From positions 31,589,666 through 31,653,665 of the forward strand of contig OX485807.1 in assembly GCA_950295325.1 (NCBI GenBank): a stretch of DNA of 64,000 bases, written 5' to 3'. The position numbers were made by a program, and so were the translations under genes. The notes under the pieces were generated by a model that was not told where the DNA came from, did not search any database, and was given only the letters and a program-made list of their open reading frames with translations. Source of the DNA: Polytrichum commune (Eukaryota; Streptophyta; Polytrichopsida; Polytrichales; Polytrichaceae). Shown here piece after piece: positions 56,484 to 64,000 of this stretch (the stretch's first letter is position 1; the number at the start of each line of letters is the position of its first letter).

Positions 56484-56679
56484 TTTTTTTTTTTTTGAGA
56501 CAGAAGACCAAACGGCCAGCGCCAAAATGGATACCACAAAAGAAAAAACAGGCGCCCTCACAGAGGGGAGGCGGGCCCCATTTGCACTCACAACTTGACT
56601 TTGCAAAGTGCAAGGATGCTATGCAGCATTCAAAGTCAAAACAGCTTGGCTTTGTTGGCCTTCTGTCTCACAAAAAAAA
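56484..56679. mobile_element. MITE family E with GAGACAGAAG termini
   Basis: T-run plus GAGACAGAAGACCAAACGGCC at the left is matched inverted by GGCTTTGTTGGCCTTCTGTCTC plus an A-run at the right. A related terminus lies at about 42050. About 196 bp, no coding capacity. Confidence 0.6.
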
Positions 56680-57579
56680 TTCAAAATTAAAGAAAAAGAA
56701 TAAAAAAATTCAAAACAGAAAAACATGTTTTGTGCCATATTACACAGGGGCCTGACAAGGCAATTCAGATTCACTGCTCAGCTTCCTCGGTTTGGGCTCC
56801 ATGGTCTGATGATTCCTAACTGGCAAACATAAGCCTATTGTTTAACTAGGGTCGGTGTTGACAGAATGCACAAAAGTCCTGATCTGTTCTCTTCCTTCAA
56901 CAATTGGACACCTCCTATTGATGCAGTTTTCGTTGCGTTCAGGCCAGTGTCCGGGGAGATTTTTTGGCATAGACTAATCGGTCGAAATCCCAGCATTTCC
57001 ATGTCCAACTGGTTACCTGGTGTGATTCCGTTTTCTTTAATAATTTGAGGTTTATTCTATATGTATAAATTTCTGGGAAGATCAGTACTCTTCCTGAAGT
57101 CTTGAACTTCAACTGGCTAAATCTCACACTCAACCAGTTCATCTGTAACTAGCAGTCGGTTCACCTCCTTCATTGGTACTCAACCAGTTCATCTGTAACT
57201 AGCAGATGGTTCGCCTTGTTCATTGGTTTAGATCCATTTTACTACACTGACCACCTTATAAGTTCCATGCAGAGATCGAAGAGCATGATCAGTAGTTTTC
57301 CAGGAAACAAGAGACTGGCAGTAGGCAAAGATATCGACCTGCAATACTAATTACTACAAGGTAGGGACTGCTCCAGCAATCTCACATTGCAGATGAACTC
57401 AAATCGACATTTAGTAGTATTGTCATACAATGTCATCAGAGAGGATGTGAAGGTTTGGTGGTTCAATCACCACGTACTAGCATATGAGCCCTCAACAATC
57501 ATCCTACGTCTCTGGAAGAAATATGCAAATCAACCACTAGATTTGTTGATTTTCAGCGACGTAGGACATCACATTTGAC
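56680..57579. other. No gene recognised; short direct repeat
   Basis: CTCAACCAGTTCATCTGTAA occurs twice (about 57129 and 57180), followed each time by CTAGCAG and a GGTTC-C-CCT block, a small tandem duplication of about 50 bp. Related text (CACCTGTAACTAGCAGTCAG) occurs in the BASS4-like intron near 6150. No coding exon is visible. Confidence 0.35.
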
Positions 57580-57700
57580 CATGTTGTCCTAGCATATTGC
57601 ACATGTGATCCCCCATCTTTTGGGAACGGTAGGCAACGATGAAGGTAAGCAAGGCCATGGCTTCACCAACACCACCAGTGACGCGTCTTCCGTTGTATAT
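57580..57700 (+). repeat. Dispersed repeat family Y, second copy
   Basis: Matches 42366-42490 in the same orientation (ATTGCACATGTGATC, GGCAACGATGAAGG, ACCAACACCACCA, CCGTTGTATAT). It directly precedes the inverted-repeat element at 57705. Confidence 0.6.
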
Positions 57701-57704
57701 AGAT

Positions 57705-58345
57705 TTTCGAGTGATGCGGGTGCAAGGACGGTAAAGTGGACAACTCCTTATCCATGCATGGTGGTAAGTGAAAATGATTCAAAACTATATACTAACTTTG
57801 AAATTTGTGAAGAAAAAAATCATAGATATTTTTAAAATATTTTGATCTACAAAGCCAAGCAATTTATGATGACAACAACAATTCCAAGAAAAAGTCTACA
57901 TATTCTAGAAGACTGTGCAAGTGGTGTGCAAGTGGGCGATATTGAACAAGCAATTGATTAAAATTTGTTTAGAATATGATAAAAAATACATTAAATTGAT
58001 GGTTTTTTTAAACAATTTTCTATGATGCCCTCAAGTGTATAATGAATTCAAGGAATATGACATAAAAATTCCAACTTCAAAATATTTAAGGTCATGAAAT
58101 CTACGTCCAAAACCAATTTCAACACTTGCTTTTGAGCATCACTTTCAATGTTAAGTTTTGAAGATCTCAACTTGGTATTCTGCATTGAGTATTTAACACA
58201 ACAATAGAGGTCATCATGAAAAAAATAAAAATAAAAATAAAAATCTAATTTAAACAACACTTTGCTACTATGTTTAGGCCTTTGACCAATTTTTTTGGTC
58301 TTAGTATATTAGAGCACTATTTTGGTCCACTTTACCATGTTTGCA
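57705..58345. mobile_element. Inverted-repeat element, GGTAAAGTGGAC ends
   Basis: GGGTGCAAGGACGGTAAAGTGGAC (about 57717-57741) is matched inverted by GTCCACTTTACCATGTTTGCACCC (about 58325-58348). The interior is AT-rich and non-coding. This looks like a non-autonomous DNA transposon of about 640 bp, fused to the foldback that follows. Confidence 0.55.
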
Positions 58346-58346
58346 C

Positions 58347-58558
58347 CCATGCATGTCAATTACTCAACTCTCATATGCTTGTAGTAAATACAAATGGTCA
58401 CAAAAATTGGTGTAAATAATGCAGAGTAAACTAAATTACAATGTCAATACAATTCAAAATGCTCATGTGATTTAGTCTATTCTGCATAATTTAGACCAAT
58501 TTTTGCTACCACTTGCATTCACTACAACCATGAGTAGCGGGTGATTGACATGCATCAC
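58347..58558. repeat. Long imperfect foldback (about 90-bp arms)
   Basis: The arm 58347-58435 pairs with 58473-58558: CATGCATGTCAATTACTC, TTGTAGTAAATACAA, CACAAAAATTGGTGTAAAT and AATGCAGAGTAAACTAAA all have inverted partners. The loop is about 37 nt. It may be a foldback transposon or a source of small RNAs. Confidence 0.7.
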
Positions 58559-58562
58559 TGAA

Positions 58563-59338
58563 AATCTATATAAAATATGATAGTGTGTTTTACTTGTGGA
58601 ATTTTTCTAAGTTGACTTTCAACAAAACCAAAAATCAAAATCAAAATGTGCATGAGGCAAGTAGGGTTGAACCATTGCCTATCATACTACATCTGATTGC
58701 TCTACCACTGAGGTTGAATTACCCCCTTTGGGTTTTAAGAAAAACTTTTGAATAGACCTTGAAGCATGGAATCAATTGCATGCAAAAAAACCCCAAGAGG
58801 CTAGAGTGAAATGGATTACCTCAAAGATTCTTAGAAAGGATGTCTAGCTACTAAGAGTTTTGGAACAATGTGCCATAGATTAGTGCCCAACTAGCCATCA
58901 GGAACTGCCATAGTAGTCAAAATCATGACAATAAGCAATGAGGTCATACTCATAGTCAAAGAGACAATTGTGTCTTTCTTGATCCATTTTCTCCATAAGC
59001 AACTCAACTACAACAAAAGAAACCATGCCAAGAATTGAGGGTCGTTGTTGAAGGCTTAAAAAAAAGAAACATTGTCAAAAGCTAAGTGTTGGTAACAACA
59101 CCGTCATGCACCCAGAGGTCACACATATGCCATGTGTGTGAGTGTTCCATGAATTGACTTGGAAGAGATGGACCGTGAATGGGAATTGTAGGAAGGAAGT
59201 GGTGTTAAGTATGTAGGTGCATGATCCGGCAATTCCCTAAGAGTCATCCATATACCTTGAGTCTCACCTCTATTGGCCAACAAAGATGACACGTAAAATC
59301 AATCTGTTTGAGATGCTTTGTGACATGGGGGAATTTGT
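58563..59338. other. No gene recognised, tRNA-like remnant inside
   Basis: Apart from the tRNA-like segment at 58656-58723, only short unconserved frames are present. Confidence 0.35.
58656..58723 (-). tRNA. tRNA-like remnant or SINE head
   Basis: On the minus strand CTCAGTGGTAGAGCA fits a tRNA D-arm (A box), and GGTTCAACCCT about 30 nt downstream fits the T-arm (B box). GGTAA and TTGCC can pair as an acceptor stem. The anticodon stem has a mismatch and the length is 68 nt. This is more likely a pseudo-tRNA or SINE head than a working gene. Confidence 0.35.
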
Positions 59339-62150
59339 CTATTGTCCCACATAAAGGCCTTCATGTGCAACTTGGAAATTTGTATCAAATAAAATGCGTC
59401 TAAAATATTTTAAAAAGAAAAGAAAAAAGAAACATCCATTTGGGCATCTCTCTATTTGTAAGTGGCCTACCAATGTATTCCCCAATCTTCTCAATGGGGA
59501 TTCTCCATCATTGAAATCCCCTAGTACAACCCAATATGCATCCGCAATGGGCAATTCTGCCAATTGATTTCAAAAAGCAGGTTGGGAGTCAGGTTGTGTT
59601 GGGGCATATAAGTTAAATATACCCAAATAATATGTTCCAAACAATTGTAAGGCCACCAACCCTAGACATGATAAGAATGCTATGTTCTACAACCATGGGG
59701 GCTAGCCTTGCTCTCGCAATGAAACATAAACCACCCTATTAATGATCTAATTATGGTTTAAAGGTGGCCTTAGTCTAGTATGCATGACCATGTTAGAACT
59801 CTAATGGCTCCAACTTAGAGTAACAATCTTTATGTAGAAAGTGAGGTTCCTAGTAACAAAGATTATTGGATGTGCTTGAGCCTTATGCATAAAATTTGCA
59901 AGTGCTCAGTGTTTGCGAATGCCATCCTCACCTTGGCCTCCACATTGGTAATTATGTGATGATTTGCACAATTGTGCATTCATGTAATGGAAAGAGAACT
60001 GGAAAAATGTACTTAACCGGACAAAGGAGTTGTACAAAAAAATGTGCCTCGTTTTAATAGTAGATTGGTCAACGACCAGAGGTTGTGAAATGTAGGGAAA
60101 ATCAAGTTCCTCACACTATTCCCACTCCAATGTGGTGCCTCACTTACAAGTTCCATCATATAGCCACCCATTGAGTACTCCACCATATTGGTAAAAGAGA
60201 AATTCTACCAAGTAAACATCCATTCCGGGTCAAGTACCAAATTATGAAGGGAAGGAACAATGATGAATATCCACACACAAGTGTGTGAACACTTGCCTTC
60301 TTTTCACAAGTAGTGGAGCCAAATGGCCTAATCCCATTCTCAGAGAGACGCATGTTTTGTTCACTCAATGAGTGTAGAAACATTGCATGCTTTGAACCAT
60401 TTCAACAATGGTGTGTTCCTAGTTATTTTCATTGCTCACTAACATGGTGCTTCTAGTTTCATGATTTTGATGGAACCCATGAGGCCGTCCTTCAATTGTT
60501 ATAGGGGTAGATAATAAGTGGTAATTCTTAGTATACTTGTTGTTTGAGAATGAAAGTACGCCATAACAAAATGTTGTCTAAATAGGGGCAAACCTTAAAT
60601 GGCAAGAGACACCTAATATGCTTCCGAGAGGACCAAAATGGCAAAATTCCTTGGATAATTTCACCAAAAGTGAGCACCTCTATTGATTGGGCCCAGGAAC
60701 AATTTGTGGTTGCTACACAAAGGTTGGTGGTGTTGGAGCTTAAAATTTACATTGTGGTGATTTAGCATAAGACTTGGTGGGAGATAATTGTCGTCTATGA
60801 GATGTTGTATGGAACCACCTACCACCAATTGATAAGTAGTAGAATGACGAATGAAGAAGCCACTAAACCTTCAACTTTGACCACTCAAGAGCAAAGTAAA
60901 GGTTGAGGACTTGCTAACTTGTGCTCTGAGGAGAGAGATGCATGTTGGGCATTCCCCGGGGGTGGGGGGGAGGGGGGGGGGGGGGTAAAGCTCTTGCTTC
61001 ATTGGGCAAAACGACATTGACAAGAGCGTTTTGTCTTACCCGTGGGGTATTTTGTTGGTAAGAGAGGATGATGTTGTTCTCGTTGGTCAAGTCGTGCATG
61101 GGGCACATGGGTTATCCAAACCATGTGAATGTGTATGTTTCACCTGTGCATGAGTGCGGTTAATGAAGAGGGGAATCCTTCACCTAAAGTAGTGTCGAAT
61201 GACAACTATTACACTGTATTAGCAAACCATAATAATTGACACAATGAGAAATTTCACCAAGTCCATCAATTCATGGAAGGTGTACCCATTGAGGAAAATG
61301 ATGATAGTCATCTACCAACAAACAAATGCGAGGTCCCCAATTTTTTGACCAGTATTTCCTAGACATATCTACTTTGAGAACCTCTCCCAATCAATTGCTC
61401 ATGGAAGATAAAAACCTTGGAATGCAGAAATGGTCTACAAGAAGACCAACTTGAGCCCAAAGAGGAATTTGAAAAGGAAACTCCTTGTCCTTTTTAATCA
61501 AATATATAAGGGCTCCAAGGTTGCAACCAAACTATCTAGTTATGAAATTAAAGGTATCCTACAACTAAAATGTGACAACAACCATCCTCCCAAAAGAAAT
61601 GAGCTTTGAAAAAACATTTTTTTGACTCATGACTATTTTGTAAGAGAGGGATGGAGAGTCTCAAGTCACTATAATAAAGCAAAAAGAGAAGTTGTATGTC
61701 CTGTCATTTTTCCTAAGAAGGAAAAATTACAAGTGATGGAACATTGATCTTGTATCGCTAGAAAAACGCCTCCTAGAATTTCAACCTGAATCTCTACCAA
61801 GCCTAACAACTCACTATATCCTTGGTCTTGTGATGGAGGAGGACTTGGAAATGTAGCATCATTCACATGTGTCGCATGCCAAGGAACACAAGATCTTGCA
61901 TGTTCATTTGTTGCATGTATGAAATACAGGGGCAATGGTGTCACCGAATGGAAACCATTGCCGAAGAAGTGATAAACCCTTCTCATGGTGCAATGGCGTG
62001 GGCACCTTGAGTATGACTGTGACATGTGAAGGTGCGCCATTGATGAGATGAAGAAACAACATGATGTTGGTTGGCAACAATTAATGTCTAACAATGGAGA
62101 AGAAAGGTGCCTTGCAGCAATGATGGTGAATAAAGCTAGCTTAACCATAG
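59339..62150 (-). mobile_element. Decayed plant L1-type LINE, ORF1 and EN remnants
   Basis: Read on the minus strand, 61400-61560 gives FPFQIPLWAQVGLL and later WGPRICLLVDDYHHFPQW, typical of the DUF4283-type ORF1 of plant LINEs. Near 59640-59400 it gives LGIFNLYAPTQPDSQPAF followed by DAYWVVLGDFNDGESPLRR, the conserved core of an AP endonuclease. Many stops and shifts interrupt it, and no reverse transcriptase follows below 59339. It is unrelated in sequence to the 43-56 kb element. Confidence 0.65.
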
Positions 62151-62293
62151 TGAACCTAGGAGCGCCAGTGACACTACTTCCTTTTAAATTAAACTAAGTG
62201 AAAGTGGAAGAACTGCTATAGAGGGCACATGACGCGGAGCTCTTTTCTAACATTTGAGCTCTATCCACTACTTGAAGAAACTGAGCTAACAAG

Positions 62294-62350
62294 GTTGCTC
62301 TACCACTGAGCTTTACCTCCAAATCAACCAAAGCTCAGTGGTAGAGCAAC
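62294..62350. repeat. Head-to-head tRNA A-box inverted repeat
   Basis: GTTGCTCTACCACTGAGCTT (62294-62313) is the exact reverse complement of AAGCTCAGTGGTAGAGCAAC (62331-62350), separated by 17 nt. Each half equals the D-arm region of a eukaryotic tRNA, but neither is followed by a B box. Confidence 0.75.
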
Positions 62351-62471
62351 TATGCTTTCTTTGGAATAGGGTGTGTATATATAGACATTTTTTGCACCTT
62401 AGTAATTGACGAGCTGACCATGTGGTGAATTAAAAACAACTATTTACTAGATTCCTCTTTGAAGAAAGTTA

Positions 62472-63218
62472 CAGTCCACCCTCTATAAATGTTACACCTA
62501 TAAGTGTTAACCCTCTCTAAATGTTAACTTTCTTCTACTCCCCACATATTGCACACTATAAATGTTAAACATGTTAACTGTTAACAAAATGGTACTCCCT
62601 TCTTTGTAAATTTGACTCTATAAATGTTAACGAATGAAATACAACCATAATATGGATTGTGCCTCAAGAATGGAGGCACAAGAGTATGTGCAATACGAAT
62701 TAGACTTTGATTTGAACAATCCATATGAGGTCACCGAAGAGGATGTATGGGATGTTTTAGGCTCTATTGGTGGGACTTCTAATGTCTCAGATGATGATTG
62801 TGAGGGAGAGGAGTGTGAGGTGGAACCCATTCCATCTTATAGTGACTTGCAATCTAGTTTTGGTACCATTAGAAGGTACATGGAATCACGTTCATGTGAT
62901 GTGTCCAAGTACGTGGGTTTGTTGGTGCAGATTGAGAAATATTTGCAAGTTGTGCATGCAGATGAATCTCACCAAAGAACCATTGATTCATACTTCACCC
63001 GTGATTTGTAAACTTGATATTGAATAAAATTTTGATTGGGTTTGCACTTTTATGAATGGTATTCTCTCACAAGGACTCTTCACAATTGCTTATATTTATA
63101 AATGTTAAGATTTGTATATTGCTCAAAAAAGTAATTTTATAATTGTTAACTGTTAACACCTCTATAAATGTTAACTTTGATCCACTCCCGAGGGTTAACA
63201 TTTATAGAGGGTAGACTG
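62472..63218. mobile_element. pogo/Tigger-like DNA transposon, 747 bp
   Basis: CAGTCCACCCTCTATAAATG at the left (after TA) is matched inverted by CATTTATAGAGGGTAGACTG at the right, where the flanking TA has become TC. CTATAAATGTTAAC-type repeats occur several times beneath each end, together with GTTAACTGTTAAC at about 62574 and 63145. It encloses the tail of a transposase. Confidence 0.75.
62634..63011 (+). pseudogene. C-terminal remnant of pogo-type transposase
   Basis: An acidic 125-codon frame inside the TIR-bounded element. It carries an acidic stretch (DDDCEGEECEVE), a helical part (VGLLVQIEKYLQVV) and ends SHQRTIDSYFTRDL, resembling the tails of pogo/Tigger transposases, which end in a similar QRTI-D-FF motif. 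The DNA-binding and DDE catalytic domains are absent, so this is an internally deleted, non-autonomous copy. Confidence 0.5.
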
Positions 63219-63479
63219 TCAACTTCTTGGCAGTATTTCAGAGGTCCAGAATAAGTACCTAAGATGACCACTTATTAAAGACATTTTTTGAGGATTTCAG
63301 CCTAAGTTATGTTCATAACAAAATCAAATCTACTTGAGCACAAACCAGGAACGAGAGAGTTGAAACTTGAGCATGCTATCTTACAGATGTCTAAATTGAA
63401 ATTTACAAATGACTTGAAATGGTCCATTGTACTTGGCTTGAATATGTACTTTACATAAATACTCCTTTGGTAGGTTGAC
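63219..63479. other. Short intergenic spacer
   Basis: AT-rich, no feature seen between the pogo-like element and the family X repeat. Confidence 0.4.
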
Positions 63480-64000
63480 TTTACAAAAGTTCTCTATGAA
63501 GGTTTCAAGCTACTTCATGAACCTTCCAACCACTGTTACCAAGGTGTTCTACCAATTTCATGAACCTTCCAACCAATGTTACCAAAGGGTTCTACCAATT
63601 TCATGAACCTTCTAAATTATTTCATGATTCTTTTGAACCAACTTGTCATGTGGCACACCTCACTTGCACTATAGTGCACCTTTATCTCTAGCAACTTCAT
63701 GAATCTTCCAAACCAATTTCATAAATATTCTTACACTGTGTGGTTTTTGTATTCTCAGCTTCTGCCTCCTCCTTCACATTCTTTCTCTTCTCGTTCTTCA
63801 TTGATTCCTCTTTGTTTGTGTTCATCCAAAAGCCTCTAGCCTTGACATCAATTATTCTTTGATCTTTCACTATAGTACCTCAAAGCCAGAAGCAAGCAAT
63901 GTTGGTTCTTCTAAATTGGTCATTGAACACTCTACATCGAAGCAAGCAACACAAAGCCAATGTAGTTGTAGTGCGCAATCTCATGGATTTGATTGTAGGA
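63480..64000 (-). repeat. Dispersed repeat family X, copy cut by window end
   Basis: Inverted homologue of 18480-19164 without the SINE: CTTCATGAACCTTCCAACCA, GGCACACCTCA, CTCTAGCAACTTCATGAATC, AAGCCTCTAGCC and CACAAAGCCAATGTAGTTG. Internally, CCAATTTCATGAACCTTC is repeated in tandem (63514-63612). The repeat continues past the window edge. Confidence 0.7.

Noticed and set aside
60956-60986. Poly-G run as a possible G-quadruplex regulator
   Set aside because: It lies within a decayed LINE, with no gene nearby to regulate.

Overview
The window reads as nuclear DNA of a land plant. Three intron-bearing plant-type genes lie on the + strand: a chloroplast BASS4-like transporter (1435-7608), a plastid SUFB (10286-12359) and a 2-oxoglutarate/Fe(II) dioxygenase of the gibberellin-oxidase class (34656-36326). 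They are separated by long AT-rich stretches filled with small transposons. The low gene density and the repeats fit a bryophyte, lycophyte or fern better than a compact angiosperm genome, but the species cannot be fixed from sequence alone. The three genes are not a functional cluster; two serve the chloroplast.

Layout. 1-1434: repeats. 1435-7608: BASS4-like gene, 14 exons, several introns carrying dispersed repeats. 8.6 kb: a tRNA-derived SINE. 10.3-12.4 kb: SUFB, 3 exons. 14.7-15.1 kb: a MITE with clean TIRs and a 7-bp target duplication. 18.5-19.9 kb: a nest of two more SINE copies (one with a perfect 16-bp target duplication) and a MITE. 20-33 kb: no gene seen; MITEs, inverted repeats and duplicated segments. 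33.7-36.3 kb: promoter-like region and the dioxygenase. 36.3-42.5 kb: repeats, a possible decayed gene on the minus strand, and one end of a pogo-like element. 43042-56365: a 13.3-kb non-LTR retrotransposon. 56.4-64 kb: foldback elements, a decayed plant LINE (minus strand), a pogo/Tigger-like element with a transposase tail, and a second copy of the 18.5-kb repeat.

The most striking object is the retrotransposon. It is bounded by a perfect 12-bp target duplication, begins with a G-run and ends in (TTC)6, and sits inside a MITE whose other copy (29261-29786) shows the empty site. It encodes an RNA-binding-like ORF1 region, a 2A-type ribosome-skipping motif (GDIESNPGP), an APE endonuclease, a reverse transcriptase, an RNase H, a CCHC knuckle and, at the C terminus, a restriction-like endonuclease signature. 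Two endonucleases in one element is the hallmark of the RandI/Dualen clade described from Chlamydomonas. Finding that architecture together with a 2A motif in a plant genome is the candidate undescribed system here. The copy carries one in-frame stop and about three 1-nt frame breaks; two of these lie in homopolymer runs and could be real decay or assembly errors.
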